Origin: Woeseiaceae bacterium
GTDB taxonomy: Bacteria; Pseudomonadota; Gammaproteobacteria; Steroidobacterales; Woeseiaceae
NCBI GenBank assembly: GCA_030065915.1
Contig: JASJCQ010000013.1
Span: 62,001-126,000, forward strand
Length of the DNA: 64,000 bases
Direction of reading: 5' to 3'
Positions within the stretch are counted from its first letter, which is position 1. Each line of letters opens with the position of its first letter. The notes beneath the pieces were generated by a model. That model was not told where the DNA came from. It was given only the letters and a program-made list of their open reading frames with translations, and searched no databases. This document shows positions 15,760 to 26,472 of this stretch, piece by piece. Made by a program: the position numbers and the translations under genes.

Positions 15760-16851
15760 ATGGGACAGAGAACGCCACTCTACGATGCACACGTCAGCGC
15801 CGGAGCCAGGATCGTCGACTTCGGCGGCTGGGATATGCCGCTGCACTACGGATCGCAAAAAGACGAACACCACGCAGTGCGCCAGCACGCCGGCGTGTTT
15901 GACGTGTCGCACATGACCGTTGTCGATGTTACCGGTAGTGATGCAACCGGCTTCCTGCGAGCGCTGCTCGCCAACGACGTCGCGAAACTCACGACCGAGG
16001 GCAGGGCGCTGTATACCTGCATGCTGAATGACGACGGCGGCGTCATCGACGATCTCATCGTCTACTGGCTGGGTGGCGACGACTACCGCCTGATCGTCAA
16101 CGCGGCCACACGCGACAAAGACCTGGCCTGGATCAACGAGCAGGCGCAGGCATTCGACGTGTCGGTGACGGAGCGGCCGGAACTGGCGATGATCGCCGTG
16201 CAGGGTCCCGATGCCAGGGCGCTCGCGGCGAGCTGTATCGACGCACCCTATCGAAACGATGCGCTGGCTCTGAAGCCGTTTACAGGCCATCAGTTCGGCG
16301 ATCTCTTCATCGCGCGCACAGGCTATACCGGTGAGGACGGCTGGGAGATCCTCGGTGAGGCGGCGGCCATCAACAAGCTCTTTCACGCATTAATCGACGC
16401 CGGCGTAAAACCCGCCGGTCTTGGCGCCCGCGACACGCTGCGGCTCGAGGCAGCCATGAACCTGTACGGCAACGATATGGATGAGGGCGTATCGCCGCTG
16501 GAAGCCGGACTGGGCTGGACGATCGCCTGGGCGCCGGATGACAGGAACTTTAAGGGACGGCAGGCCCTGGAAGCTCAGAGAGACAATCCGACACGCCCAC
16601 GATTCGTCGGCCTGCTGCTGGAGGGCAAGGGCGTATTGCGCAGCCACCAGCGCGTCGTTGTCGACGGTGTCGGCGACGGTGAGATCACGTCAGGCGGCTT
16701 TTCGCCGACTATCGGTCGATCGATTGCACTCGCCCGCGTGCCTGCCGGGGAATACTCGGAGGCCGCCGTCGATATTCGCGGCAAGCTGCAAGCGGTTAAA
16801 ATCGTAAACACGCCGTTCGTCAGGAACGGCGAAGTAAGAATCGAAATCTAG
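15760..16851 (+). CDS. gcvT: Glycine cleavage system T protein (aminomethyltransferase)
   Basis: GcvT transfers the methylene group from the H protein's aminomethyl-lipoate to tetrahydrofolate, releasing ammonia. The 363 residues start with '[20 protein letters not shown]' and contain '[14 protein letters not shown]' and '[10 protein letters not shown]', all typical. The ATG at 15760 has AGGAG at 5 bp; an earlier in-frame start would lie within the riboswitch terminator. It is the first gene of a five-gene operon under the glycine riboswitch. Confidence 0.97.
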   Translation: MGQRTPLYDAHVSAGARIVDFGGWDMPLHYGSQKDEHHAVRQHAGVFDVSHMTVVDVTGSDATGFLRALLANDVAKLTTEGRALYTCMLNDDGGVIDDLIVYWLGGDDYRLIVNAATRDKDLAWINEQAQAFDVSVTERPELAMIAVQGPDARALAASCIDAPYRNDALALKPFTGHQFGDLFIARTGYTGEDGWEILGEAAAINKLFHALIDAGVKPAGLGARDTLRLEAAMNLYGNDMDEGVSPLEAGLGWTIAWAPDDRNFKGRQALEAQRDNPTRPRFVGLLLEGKGVLRSHQRVVVDGVGDGEITSGGFSPTIGRSIALARVPAGEYSEAAVDIRGKLQAVKIVNTPFVRNGEVRIEI

Positions 16852-16871
16852 CGCCCGACAGGAGAAGAACA

Positions 16872-17261
16872 ATGAATGAATTGCCCGGCGACCTGATGTA
16901 CACAAACGACCATGAATGGCTCAGGCGAGAAGACGATGGCAGTGTCACGGTCGGCATTACCGACCATGCCCAGCAAGCGCTCGGCGATCTTGTTTATGTC
17001 GAACTTCCGGAGCTCGATCAGGACGTGGACGCCGGTGGCGACATGGCTGTCGTCGAGTCGGTGAAAGCCGCGTCCGACGTCTACGCACCGATCGCAGGTA
17101 CTGTCGTTGAGGTCAACGAAGACCTGTCCGATGACCCTGAAAAAATTAACAGCGATCCGTACGGCGACGGCTGGATCGTGCGACTGAAACCGTCTGGAGA
17201 CGAAGGTGACCTTATGTCACCGGACGAGTACCAGGCCCTGCTGGATGAACTGGACAGCTGA
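16872..17261 (+). CDS. gcvH: Glycine cleavage system H protein
   Basis: GcvH is the lipoyl carrier that shuttles the aminomethyl group between the P, T and L proteins. The 129 residues contain the lipoylation motif '[19 protein letters not shown]', whose Lys (near residue 64) carries lipoate. AGGAGAAG lies just before the ATG. The lipoate itself depends on LipB, which is also in this window (40293-40946). Confidence 0.97.
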   Translation: MNELPGDLMYTNDHEWLRREDDGSVTVGITDHAQQALGDLVYVELPELDQDVDAGGDMAVVESVKAASDVYAPIAGTVVEVNEDLSDDPEKINSDPYGDGWIVRLKPSGDEGDLMSPDEYQALLDELDS

Positions 17262-17263
17262 CC

Positions 17264-18637
17264 ATGCCCTTTAATCCCCACACTCCAAAAGACACCGCGG
17301 AAATGCTCAAGGCGATTGGCGCCGACAGCATCGAGGATCTCTTCGACGAGATCCCCGAACACCTCAAGATCGAATCCCTGGATGGTGTGCCCGAGGCGCT
17401 GACTGAAATGGAAGTCACGCGACTGATGCACGAAAGGGCCCATATGGACGGGACGCCCCAGTGCTTCATTGGCGCGGGAGCCTATGAGCACCATATTCCG
17501 GCAGCCGTCTGGGAGGTCACGACGCGCGGTGAGTTCTACAGTGCCTACACGCCGTACCAGGCCGAGGCCAGCCAGGGCACACTGCAGACGATCTATGAGT
17601 ACCAGACGATGATTACGGGCCTGACGGGTCTCGATGTCAGCAACGCGTCGCTGTACGACGGGGCGTCGGGTCTTGCGGAGGCTGCACTGATGGCCGTCCG
17701 CGCCAACCGCAAGGTGAAGTCGCGCCAGGTATTGCTTGCCCCGGGTGTGAACCCGACGTACCGGAAAGTTGCGACGGCCATCTGCGGCAGCCAGGGACTG
17801 ACGTTCGATTACTTGCCGATGAATCAGCAGCGGGGGACGCTGGATTTCGATGCGCTGGACGATCAGGCAGCGCCGGTTGCCGTCGTCATCCAGCAGCCGA
17901 CATTCGTTGGCACGTTGGAAGACGTCGACCGCATCGTCGATTGGGCGCACGAGCGCAAGGCACTGGTGATAGCCATCGCTAACCCGACATCGCTGGCGTT
18001 GCTCAAGGCTCCGGGGCACTGGGGCGAGCAGGGCGCGGACATCTGCATCGGTGAAGGGCAGCCGCTGGGGGTTCCGCTGTCATCCGGCGGCCCTTACTTT
18101 GGCTACATGACCTGCAAGCAGGCCTACGTCCGGCAGATGCCGGGTCGCATCGTGGGTTGCACGACGGATCTCGACGGCAACAAAGGCTACACGCTGACGT
18201 TGCAGGCGCGCGAGCAGCATATTCGCCGCACGAAAGCGACGTCGAATATCTGCACGAACCAGGGTCTCATGGTGACAGCGGCGACGATCTACATGTCCCT
18301 GCTCGGCTATGACGGCCTGCGGCGCGTCGCGGCCCAGTCACTGTCGAATACGCAGAAGCTCGTCGACGGACTGACCAGCATTCCCGGAATCGAGAAGAGC
18401 TTTGACGCTCCACACTTCCACGAAGCCGCGATACGACTGGATCGCCCGGTTGCCGAGGTCCTCGATGCGCTCTCGTCGGTCGGCATCCTGGGCGGCTATG
18501 ACCTCTCGGGCATCTACCCGGAACTGGGCAATACGCTGCTCATATGTGCGACGGAGACCAAGACCGACGCTGACCTGAGCGCTTACGTCGACGCGATGCG
18601 CGACATTTTCCGACGTTCAAACGCCAGAAGCGCCTGA
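17264..18637 (+). CDS. gcvPA: Glycine dehydrogenase (decarboxylating) subunit 1
   Basis: This is the N-terminal half of the P protein in organisms with a split, heterotetrameric enzyme. The 457 residues include '[20 protein letters not shown]' and '[20 protein letters not shown]'. The PLP lysine is on the partner GcvPB. It starts two bases after the gcvH stop. The split form is intact and not a frameshift, because each half has its own start and a separate gene lies between them. Confidence 0.96.
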   Translation: MPFNPHTPKDTAEMLKAIGADSIEDLFDEIPEHLKIESLDGVPEALTEMEVTRLMHERAHMDGTPQCFIGAGAYEHHIPAAVWEVTTRGEFYSAYTPYQAEASQGTLQTIYEYQTMITGLTGLDVSNASLYDGASGLAEAALMAVRANRKVKSRQVLLAPGVNPTYRKVATAICGSQGLTFDYLPMNQQRGTLDFDALDDQAAPVAVVIQQPTFVGTLEDVDRIVDWAHERKALVIAIANPTSLALLKAPGHWGEQGADICIGEGQPLGVPLSSGGPYFGYMTCKQAYVRQMPGRIVGCTTDLDGNKGYTLTLQAREQHIRRTKATSNICTNQGLMVTAATIYMSLLGYDGLRRVAAQSLSNTQKLVDGLTSIPGIEKSFDAPHFHEAAIRLDRPVAEVLDALSSVGILGGYDLSGIYPELGNTLLICATETKTDADLSAYVDAMRDIFRRSNARSA

Positions 18638-18640
18638 TTC

Positions 18641-19156
18641 ATGTCGAGTATTTCGTACAACGGAAAGACCTATCCGATAGCGGGTGATTTGCCGAACGTG
18701 GGCTCACGCGCGCCCGACATCATGCTCGTCAACACCGACCTGCAGAACGTGTCCCTGTCGAACTGGTCTGGCAAGCGCAAGATCATGAACATCTTCGTCA
18801 GCGTCGACACCGAGGTCTGCGCCACCTCGGTCGTCAAGTTCAGCGCCATGGCTGAAGGGCACGACGATATCGCAATGCTGATGGTGTCCTACGACCTCCC
18901 GTTCGCACACAGTCGTTTCCTGGATGAAAAAAGCATCAGGAACGTGTCCGCGTTGTCGGCGGTCCGGCATGCAGGATTCGGCGAGAATTACGGCGTCCTG
19001 ATTACCGAGGGGCCGCTGACCGGCATGTTCTCGCGTGCTGTCGTCGTATTGGACGAGAACAACACCGTCGTTCACGCAGAGCACATTGAAGACATAGAGA
19101 CCGAGCCCGACTACGAGGCGGCGTTCAACGCCCTCGGGATCGATATTGAAACCTAA
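18641..19156 (+). CDS. tpx: Thiol peroxidase (Tpx) lacking the resolving cysteine
   Basis: Tpx is a thioredoxin-fold periredoxin that reduces lipid and hydrogen peroxides. The 171 residues hold the peroxidatic motif 'SVDTEVCATS' with C60 and T57, and 'SRAVVVLDE' with the conserved Arg. The resolving cysteine of E. coli Tpx (Cys95, 'SRFCGAEG') is replaced by Leu94 ('SRFLDEKS'). C60 is the only cysteine, so it must work as a 1-Cys enzyme with an outside reductant. The gene sits between gcvPA (3-bp gap) and gcvPB (12-bp gap), and so is under glycine riboswitch control. This placement is odd and possibly functional. Confidence 0.92.
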   Translation: MSSISYNGKTYPIAGDLPNVGSRAPDIMLVNTDLQNVSLSNWSGKRKIMNIFVSVDTEVCATSVVKFSAMAEGHDDIAMLMVSYDLPFAHSRFLDEKSIRNVSALSAVRHAGFGENYGVLITEGPLTGMFSRAVVVLDENNTVVHAEHIEDIETEPDYEAAFNALGIDIET

Positions 19157-19168
19157 GGAAGAACTATC

Positions 19169-20656
19169 GTGACGATCAAAGACAAGACCATCTTCGAGAA
19201 ATCTCGCGAGGGCCGGCGCGCGTTCGCACAGTCACCCGTGGATGAGGCGCCGGTGGATCTTCCGGAATCGATGTTGCGCACCGACAGGCCGTTGCTGCCC
19301 GAGGCCTCGGAACTGCAGGTCGTCCGCCACTTCACGCGGCTGTCGCAGAAGAACTTCTCGATCGATACGCACTTCTACCCGCTCGGTTCCTGCACGATGA
19401 AGTACAACCCGAAGGCCTGCAACACGCTAGCCATGCTGCCCGAGTTTATCGGGCGTCATCCACTGGGGCCAACGAGTCACGGCCAGGGTTTCCTGACCTG
19501 CATGTACGAACTGCAGGACATGCTGAAGGACGTAACGGGTATGCAGGGCGTTTCCTTAACGCCGATGGCCGGTGCCCAGGGCGAGCTCGCCGGCGTCGCG
19601 ATGATTCGCGCTTATCACGACGCTCGCGGTGACACGGAACGTCGGGAGGTGCTGGTACCGGATGCCGCTCACGGCACAAACCCGGCCACCGCCAACATGT
19701 GCGGCTGCATTGTGAAGGAGTTGCCGACCGGACCGGAAGGCGACGTCGACATCGAGGCGCTGAAGCAGGCTGTCGGACCCCAGACCGCCGGTATCATGCT
19801 GACAAACCCGTCGACGCTGGGTGTCTTCGAGCACAATATCCCGGCGATTGAGAAAATCGTCCACGACGCGGGCGGCCTCCTGTACTACGACGGCGCGAAC
19901 CTGAACGCCATCCTCGGCAAAGTGCGACCGGGCGATATGGGCTTCGACGTCATCCACATGAACCTGCACAAGACATTTTCGACGCCGCACGGCGGCGGCG
20001 GTCCAGGGTCAGGCGCGATCGGCGTCGGGGAGCGCCTGCTGCCCTTCATGCCGATCCCGGTCGTCGGCAAACGAGAAGAGGCGGGCGAGCCTCATTACTA
20101 CTGGCTGGAGGAAGATGACTTCCCGCAGAGCATCGGCCGGTTGTCCGGTTTCATGGGCAATGCCGGCGTCCTGCTGCGAGCCTACATCTATATGCGCCTG
20201 GTCGGCCGCGACGGTATGCGTCGCATCGCCGAGTACGCGACACTCAATGCGAACTACCTCCAGGCACGGCTGCGCGATGCGGGCTTCGAATTGGCATTCC
20301 CGACGCGACGCGCGAGCCACGAGTTCATCATCACGTTGAAGCACGAGGCGCGAGACTTCGAACTGACGGCGATGGACGTCGCCAAGGCGTTGCTGGACAA
20401 GAATTACCATGCGCCGACGACCTACTTCCCGCTGATGGTGCCGGAATGTCTGCTGATCGAGCCCACCGAGACCGAGAGCAAGGAGACGCTCGACGGATTC
20501 GTCAATGCCATGGTCGAGATTGCGAGAGACGCACGGGAGAATGGGGTCAAGTACAAGGAAGCCCCGTACACGATGCCGGTTCGCCGCCTCGACGACGTCA
20601 AAGCGGCACGCGAACTGGACGTCCGTTACCTGGCTTCCGAGGACGACGCCGCCTGA
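19169..20656 (+). CDS. gcvPB: Glycine dehydrogenase (decarboxylating) subunit 2
   Basis: This C-terminal half of the P protein carries the PLP-binding lysine in '[20 protein letters not shown]' near residue 275. P protein decarboxylates glycine and passes the aminomethyl group to GcvH. The 495-residue length and motifs '[14 protein letters not shown]'-like '[18 protein letters not shown]' are standard. The GTG start at 19169 is preceded by GGAAG. It closes the operon; gcvL (lpd) is elsewhere. Confidence 0.96.
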   Translation: MTIKDKTIFEKSREGRRAFAQSPVDEAPVDLPESMLRTDRPLLPEASELQVVRHFTRLSQKNFSIDTHFYPLGSCTMKYNPKACNTLAMLPEFIGRHPLGPTSHGQGFLTCMYELQDMLKDVTGMQGVSLTPMAGAQGELAGVAMIRAYHDARGDTERREVLVPDAAHGTNPATANMCGCIVKELPTGPEGDVDIEALKQAVGPQTAGIMLTNPSTLGVFEHNIPAIEKIVHDAGGLLYYDGANLNAILGKVRPGDMGFDVIHMNLHKTFSTPHGGGGPGSGAIGVGERLLPFMPIPVVGKREEAGEPHYYWLEEDDFPQSIGRLSGFMGNAGVLLRAYIYMRLVGRDGMRRIAEYATLNANYLQARLRDAGFELAFPTRRASHEFIITLKHEARDFELTAMDVAKALLDKNYHAPTTYFPLMVPECLLIEPTETESKETLDGFVNAMVEIARDARENGVKYKEAPYTMPVRRLDDVKAARELDVRYLASEDDAA

Positions 20657-20739
20657 GAATCAAAAACCGGGAACCAGCGCGGCCCGTCCTAGTCCCTAAT
20701 ACACTAGACTGTCTACCTGAACGGATTCCAGGATATTCC

Positions 20740-23535
20740 ATGAGAAAAGGCTTTCAGACGGGCATCGCCGCCCTCGTATTCGCATTTTCGTCAGCCGGTG
20801 CTGACGAAGCTGCCTGGACGGAGACGCTCGAGCGCATCTCGTCCGGTGTTGTATCGATCCGCGTAGACGCTACTCGCGCCTTCGACACCGAGTGGAACTC
20901 ATCGAGCCAGGCGACCGGTTTCGTTGTCGACGCCGAGCAGGGACTCATCCTGACCAACCGACACGTCGTGACGCCTGGCCCCGTCGTCGCCGAGGCTGTG
21001 TTTCGCAACAACGAAGAGGTGCGTCTGACGCCGGTCTATCGCGATCCCGTACACGACTTCGGCTTCTATCGCTACGATCCCGACGAACTCAAATACATTG
21101 TACCCGCCGAGCTGCCGCTGTCGCCCGACGGGGCCAGCATCGGCCGTGAAATTCGCGTCATCGGCAACGATGCCGGGGAGCAGCTGTCGATCCTCGCAGG
21201 CACCATCGCGAGGCTGGATCGAAAAGCGCCCGACTACGGCCGGGGCAAATACAACGACTTCAACACCTTCTACCTGCAGGCAGCCAGCGGCACGTCCGGC
21301 GGCTCCTCCGGTTCACCGGTCGTCAATATTGACGGCGAAGTCGTCGCGCTGAACGCCGGCGCGAACAACTCGGCGGCCAGCAGCTTCTTCCTGCCACTCG
21401 ATCGCGTCGAGAGAGCGAAGAAACTGATCCAGTCGGACCAGCCGGTCACTCGCGGAACGCTGCAGACGACGTTCGAAAACAAACCCTATGACGAGCTGGC
21501 GCGGCTCGGGTTGAAAGAAGAATCCGAACGCCTGGCAAGATCGACGTTTCCCGACCAGACCGGCATGCTGACGGTGCGTCAGGTCATTCCCGGTTCGGCT
21601 GCCGCAGGGAAGCTGTCGCCGGGCGATATCCTTATCCGGATCGACGGCGAGCTGATAACGCAGTTCGTGCCGTTGGCCGCGATGCTGGACGAACGGGTCG
21701 GCGAAACGATCACCGTCGAAGTGGAACGAGGTGGCCGGACCGTCGAGCACGAGATCGTCGTTGATGATCTGCACGCGATAACGCCATCCGCCTATCTCGA
21801 GTTCGGCGACGCGACGGTCAACAACCTGTCGTACCAGCAGGCCCGGCATTACAACCTGCCGGCAGAAGGCGCATACGTCGCTAACCCGGGCTACCTGTTT
21901 TCGAAAGCGGCGATTCCCCGGGGCGCGGTCATAACCGAATTCGCGAGAACAGAAATCCGGAACATCGATGACCTCGAAGAGGCCCTGGCCGACCTCGCGG
22001 ACGGCGAGCGAGCCCAGGTGCGTTTTGTCACGATGGACAACCCGACCAACAGCATTCTGCGCCCGTTCGAGATGGACCGAACCTGGTTCCCCTCACGACA
22101 CTGCACGCGCGACGACACGTCTGGTGTGTGGCCCTGCCGCCCCCTCGCTGACGGGCCAGAGCCGAAACCTGAAGCCGTGGGCAGTACGAAGTTCACGCGT
22201 CACGACGATCCGCGGGTTCGCGCTATCTCGCAGTCGCTCGTGGTCGTTACCTTTGACCTGCCTTACACGCTGTCCGGCGTAGCCGATCGTCACTACTACG
22301 GGACCGGGCTGGTCGTCGATACGGAGCGCGGCTACGTCGTCGTAGACCGCAACACCGTGCCGATTGCAATTGGCGACGTTACCGTGACCTTCGCCGGCTC
22401 GCTGGAAGTCCGGGGCAAGGTCGAACAGCTGCATCCGCTGCACAATCTCGCCATCGTGTCCTACGATCCGGCCAGCATCGGTGACACGCCGGTACAGGCC
22501 GCCAAATTCAACCCGACACCGCTGAAGAGCGGTGATGATCTGCTGGTCGTCGGCAAGAAGCCGGACCACCAGCTGGTTTACCAGGAAAGCAAGGTGGCAT
22601 CGATCGATGCGATGGTGCTGCCGCTGTCGAGAACGCTGCGTTTCCGCGATTCGAATATCGAAGGCATCGGGCTGGTAAATCCGCCGAATGATTTCGACGG
22701 CGTCATGGTGGACAAGCGCGGTCGCGTGCTCGCGGTCTGGTCGAGTTTTGTCGCATCGGGAGGCGCGGACTCGGGCCAGTTCAACCGAGGTGTCGGCTCA
22801 GACCTCGTCATGGAATTTGTCGACAAGGCGCAGAGCGGCGAGCCGTTCTATTCCCTGGAAGCGGAATTCGTCTACGCGCCGCTGTTCGCTGCACGGAATA
22901 TGGGTATCGACGAGGAGTGGCTGCAGCGCCTGGAGGATGCCAATCCGGTCAAACGCCGCGCACTGTCGATTTCCCGAATCGTCGCAGGTAGCGATGCGGC
23001 GCGACTGCTGAAGAACGGTGACATGCTGCTGGCCGTCGACGGCAAGGTCGTGACGTCTTATCGCGAGCTCGAGACCGCAGTGCAAAAGCCCTCCGTCAAC
23101 GTGACCATCTGGCGCGGCGGTAGCGCGCAGGACATCGAGATTCAGACCGCGGCGCTCAGCGGTGACGGCATCGATCATGCCGTGTCATGGGCTGGTGCAC
23201 TGCTGCAGAATCCGCATCGTGCGATGGCGGCGCAGCGCGGCGTCGTGCCCTACGGCGTTTACGTTGCATTCTTTAGCTACGGTTCGCCGGCGACGCGCTA
23301 CGGTCTGTGGGCTGGCCGACGAGTCGTCGAGATCGACGAGACCCCGATCCCGGATCTCGAAGCCTTCGTCGACATCGTATCGGAGAAGGGCGATCAGGAA
23401 TCGATTCGCATCAAGACCGTGTCGTGGAATGGCTCGGTGGACGTCATCACGCTGAGGCTCGACAACCAGTACTGGCCGGCATACGAAATCCGACGCACGG
23501 AGCAGGGCTGGCAGCGTAGCGATATCGGTAGCTGA
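20740..23535 (+). CDS. Double-HtrA (Nma111-like) PDZ serine protease
   Basis: The 931-residue protein starts with a signal peptide (about 1-21) at the ATG 20740; earlier in-frame codons lie inside gcvPB and are rejected. The first trypsin-like domain has a full triad: H75 ('LTNRHVV'), D106 ('DPVHDFGFY') and S190 ('GGSSGSP'). PDZ domains follow at about 265-350 and beyond. A second trypsin-like domain (about 490-660) is degenerate: His is replaced in 'VVDRNTVP' and the Ser loop reads 'PNDFDGVMVD'. More PDZ-like repeats end the protein. This one-active, one-dead arrangement is that of yeast Nma111/Ynm3. It is likely a periplasmic quality-control protease. Confidence 0.85.
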   Translation: MRKGFQTGIAALVFAFSSAGADEAAWTETLERISSGVVSIRVDATRAFDTEWNSSSQATGFVVDAEQGLILTNRHVVTPGPVVAEAVFRNNEEVRLTPVYRDPVHDFGFYRYDPDELKYIVPAELPLSPDGASIGREIRVIGNDAGEQLSILAGTIARLDRKAPDYGRGKYNDFNTFYLQAASGTSGGSSGSPVVNIDGEVVALNAGANNSAASSFFLPLDRVERAKKLIQSDQPVTRGTLQTTFENKPYDELARLGLKEESERLARSTFPDQTGMLTVRQVIPGSAAAGKLSPGDILIRIDGELITQFVPLAAMLDERVGETITVEVERGGRTVEHEIVVDDLHAITPSAYLEFGDATVNNLSYQQARHYNLPAEGAYVANPGYLFSKAAIPRGAVITEFARTEIRNIDDLEEALADLADGERAQVRFVTMDNPTNSILRPFEMDRTWFPSRHCTRDDTSGVWPCRPLADGPEPKPEAVGSTKFTRHDDPRVRAISQSLVVVTFDLPYTLSGVADRHYYGTGLVVDTERGYVVVDRNTVPIAIGDVTVTFAGSLEVRGKVEQLHPLHNLAIVSYDPASIGDTPVQAAKFNPTPLKSGDDLLVVGKKPDHQLVYQESKVASIDAMVLPLSRTLRFRDSNIEGIGLVNPPNDFDGVMVDKRGRVLAVWSSFVASGGADSGQFNRGVGSDLVMEFVDKAQSGEPFYSLEAEFVYAPLFAARNMGIDEEWLQRLEDANPVKRRALSISRIVAGSDAARLLKNGDMLLAVDGKVVTSYRELETAVQKPSVNVTIWRGGSAQDIEIQTAALSGDGIDHAVSWAGALLQNPHRAMAAQRGVVPYGVYVAFFSYGSPATRYGLWAGRRVVEIDETPIPDLEAFVDIVSEKGDQESIRIKTVSWNGSVDVITLRLDNQYWPAYEIRRTEQGWQRSDIGS

Positions 23536-23632
23536 CACCGTCGCAGCCGCCGCGGTTTCCGTCCGCCGGGGCTGCCATCGCAGGTTCGTCGTCTATACTT
23601 TGGTCACCGGATTTTCTTGCCGGAGCGTGGTC

Positions 23633-24277
23633 ATGAGCCTGCAATTCCACACGGGACATCGAGGCCTGATGGCCCTCCTGCTTGCACTGCTTATCCTTCC
23701 CGGCGGGGTGTCGGCTCAAGGGTCTGATTCAGCCCTCGAACTTGAGTCTGAATGGGCCCGTGTTCAGACGGATAAAGACCGGACAGCGCGGCGCGAGTGG
23801 TGGCAGGGACTCACGGTAGACAGGTTAGACGAATTCATCGCAACGGGCGTTGACGTCTCCGTGACGGATCGCCGAGGTTGGACGCCGCTGCATTCCGCGG
23901 CCCGGTTCTGCTCTGATCCGGCCATCGTCGCCCGATTGCTTGCGGCCGGCGCCGAGGTCGATGCGAAGGACCGGTCCGGCGATACGCCGCTGCACTGGGC
24001 AGCGGCCGAGAACGCCAGCGTCGATGTGCTGATCACGTTGATCAAAGCAGGTGCAGACGTCAACAAGGCGGACCGGTTCGGCTGGTTGCCGATCCATACG
24101 GCCGCCGATCGTAGCGAGAACCCCGCTATTATCCGCGCACTGCTGGACGCAGGGTCGAAAAAGAAACGGCGTGCCTATTTCCTGTTGTTCAGTCCCCGCT
24201 TCCTTCTGAAACACAACGCCAACATGTCGGACGCCGACAAGGATGCGCTGATCGAATTGTTGAAAAAGAGCGGCTAA
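23633..24277 (+). CDS. Exported ankyrin-repeat protein
   Basis: The 214 residues begin with a signal peptide ('MALLLALLILPGGVSAQ', cleavage near residue 29). Three ankyrin repeats occupy about 80-180: 'RGWTPLHSAARFCSDPAIVA', 'SGDTPLHWAAAENASVDVLI' and 'FGWLPIHTAADRSENPAIIR'. Ankyrin repeats bind other proteins, so the product probably acts as a periplasmic partner. The ATG at 23633 has GGAG at 7 bp. It follows the HtrA-like protease by 97 bp and might protect or deliver a substrate of it; that link is inference. Confidence 0.8.
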   Translation: MSLQFHTGHRGLMALLLALLILPGGVSAQGSDSALELESEWARVQTDKDRTARREWWQGLTVDRLDEFIATGVDVSVTDRRGWTPLHSAARFCSDPAIVARLLAAGAEVDAKDRSGDTPLHWAAAENASVDVLITLIKAGADVNKADRFGWLPIHTAADRSENPAIIRALLDAGSKKKRRAYFLLFSPRFLLKHNANMSDADKDALIELLKKSG

Positions 24278-24307
24278 GCGACGCGGCAGGAACGTCGGAT
24301 AGGTGCG

Positions 24308-26368
24308 CTAGCTGCCGCTGATCGCTGCGGCCAGCGCCTCCCAGGTAGAGACCGGCAGCTCGCAGTGCGTTCCGACACAGCGGTAAGCCAGTGTTTCACC
24401 GTCGCGTGCGGCACGGTCATTCAGTGCGCCTGGCAGCCCCTGTTCACCTGACGGTATCGCGTAGACCAAACGTGCCGGGGCATACAGTCGCGACGCCGAT
24501 TCGCTCCAGCGTTCCGCTTCGTCCTTATCGCCCCGGATGACGATGACCTCGGGGTGTTGCGTGTACTCGTCCAGCGCATTGAGCAATGTCACGTGTCCGT
24601 GCGGATAGTCCGACAGCGCGGACCAGGCGGCCTTCAGGCCGCGCTCCGCGGCGTCCAGGTAACGGGTCTCTCCAAGCAGGAAACCCAACCGCTGCAGCGC
24701 GAAGATGGCGATGCCGTTGCCGGATGGCAGCGCTTCGTCGGCCATCGGCCGCGTCCGGTGAATCAGGGTCTCGTGATCGTCGGCCGTGAAGTAGAAGCCG
24801 CCACGGTCCCGGTCTTCGAATTGTTCCAGCAAGGTATCGGCGAGCGCGATCGCGAATGCCAGGTTGGATGTCGACCAGCGCGCCTGGAGCAATTCAAGCA
24901 CCGCGTCGGCCAGGAAGGCGTAGTCGTCCAGGTAGGCATCGAAGCGCGCGCGACCGTCCTTGTAACTCGCCAGCAGTCGACCGTCGACGTAGAGCGCGTC
25001 GCGGATGAATTCAACGGCATCGTTGGCGGCATCGACCAGGTCCGGGCGATTGAGCGCGCGGCCCGCAATCGCAAGGCCCCGAATGGCGAGTGCGTTCCAG
25101 CTGGTCAGTTGCTTCTCGTCCCTGCCGGGCGCAACACGTTTCTCTCTCTCGGCGAGCAGGGCCTCGCGGGATCGATCGAGGCTCTCCGAAACGGCGCTTC
25201 GCGTCAGCCCAAAGTCCTTTGCAAGCGTCTTGATGTCTCGGCGGACACTGAGGTGCCACTGACCCTCGAAATTGGCGGGCTCCTCGAGGCCAAACCTCGC
25301 CGCGAAGAGTTCGTAGTCTCTGTCCTCCAGCAGTTCACGCACCGACTCCGGCGTCCATACGTAGTAGCGGCCTTCTTCGCCCTCGGAATCCGCGTCCCGT
25401 GTCGAATAGAAACCGCCGTTGGGCGCCAGCATGTCCGTCAACATCCAGTCCGCCACCTGTCCGGCAATCTCACCGAAGTGAATCTCACCCGTGGCGAGAT
25501 AGGCCTCCACATAAGCAGCGAGCAGCGGTCCATTGTCGTACAGCATTTTCTCGAAGTGAGGAATCTGCCAGTAGCGGTCCACCGAATATCGGCAGAATCC
25601 GCCGCCCAGGTGATCGAACAGGCCACCGTCCGCCATGCGGGACATTGTCAGCGTCGCCATGAACAGCGCGTCCAGGTCGGGTTCGGCGTCATTTGCGGTC
25701 GCTCGCCAGCGCCTCAGCAAGCCGGACAGGGTTGCCGGGTGAGGAAACTTGGGCGCGCTACCCATGCCACCGTAGTCGCGATCGAAATTCTGTGCGAGCG
25801 CCCGGACCAGTCCGTCGACCGGCTCCCGATTCAACTCGAAGCCAACCGGCGCGACCGGCGGTTCGAGTTTGTCGAAGACTTCGAGCAGTCGAGCGCCCTG
25901 GTTATCGATCTCTTCGCGTTGTTCATCGTGGTAGCGGGCAACGTTCTGCAGAAGTTCACCGAAAGCGGGCATGCCGTAGCGTGCGTCCTTCGGGAAGTAA
26001 GTTCCGCCAAAGAAGGGTCGCCGGTCCTCCGCCGTCAGAAACATCGTCAAGGGCCAGCCTCCCGGTCGCTGGGTAATCAGCTGGTGCGCCGTCTGGTAAA
26101 TCTTGTCCACGTCCGGCCGTTCTTCCCGATCGACCTTTACGTTGACGTACAGTTCGTTCATCAGCTGGGCGATGCCGTCATCCTCGAATGACTCGTGCGC
26201 CATGACGTGACACCAGTGACAGGCCGAGTAGCCGACCGACAGCAGCACCGGTTTGCCTTCTTGTCTCGCGAGCTCAAATGCCTCGTCGCCCCATGGGTAC
26301 CAATCGACGGGATTATCGGCATGTTGCTTCAGGTAGGGGCTGGTCTCTGTGGCAAGACGGTTGGGCAT
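24308..26368 (-). CDS. YyaL/SSP411 family thioredoxin-domain protein (DUF255)
   Basis: The 686 residues match the YyaL family, the bacterial relatives of human SPATA20. A thioredoxin-like domain (about 1-165) has '[11 protein letters not shown]' with C50-x-x-C53. It is followed by an alpha/alpha-barrel domain similar to cellobiose epimerases and unsaturated glucuronyl hydrolases (about 190-560). There is no signal peptide, so it is cytoplasmic. Its role is not known. It converges on the ankyrin gene and is divergent from lgt. Confidence 0.88.
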   Translation of the reverse strand: MPNRLATETSPYLKQHADNPVDWYPWGDEAFELARQEGKPVLLSVGYSACHWCHVMAHESFEDDGIAQLMNELYVNVKVDREERPDVDKIYQTAHQLITQRPGGWPLTMFLTAEDRRPFFGGTYFPKDARYGMPAFGELLQNVARYHDEQREEIDNQGARLLEVFDKLEPPVAPVGFELNREPVDGLVRALAQNFDRDYGGMGSAPKFPHPATLSGLLRRWRATANDAEPDLDALFMATLTMSRMADGGLFDHLGGGFCRYSVDRYWQIPHFEKMLYDNGPLLAAYVEAYLATGEIHFGEIAGQVADWMLTDMLAPNGGFYSTRDADSEGEEGRYYVWTPESVRELLEDRDYELFAARFGLEEPANFEGQWHLSVRRDIKTLAKDFGLTRSAVSESLDRSREALLAEREKRVAPGRDEKQLTSWNALAIRGLAIAGRALNRPDLVDAANDAVEFIRDALYVDGRLLASYKDGRARFDAYLDDYAFLADAVLELLQARWSTSNLAFAIALADTLLEQFEDRDRGGFYFTADDHETLIHRTRPMADEALPSGNGIAIFALQRLGFLLGETRYLDAAERGLKAAWSALSDYPHGHVTLLNALDEYTQHPEVIVIRGDKDEAERWSESASRLYAPARLVYAIPSGEQGLPGALNDRAARDGETLAYRCVGTHCELPVSTWEALAAAISGS

Positions 26369-26472
26369 TCTGGTTTTCCTGGTCTGGAGTCCCGATGGTC
26401 GGGCTGTTTCGGGTGGCCACTATAGCGCAGTGCGATGGTAGACTACGCGCTTCCAGATTCTAGCTTTCGTCC

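Noticed and set aside
17264..20656. Split glycine decarboxylase as a frameshifted pseudogene
   Set aside because: Each half has its own start and full motifs, and a complete tpx gene lies between, so this is the normal two-subunit form.
20446..20739. In-frame N-terminal extension of the HtrA-like protease
   Set aside because: The extension lies within gcvPB in another frame, has no homology, and a signal peptide starts at 20740.
24554..26191. Long plus-strand open frame (545 codons) opposite the YyaL gene
   Set aside because: It is an antisense shadow typical of high-GC genes; it has no ribosome site or domain, and the minus strand encodes a clear YyaL protein.
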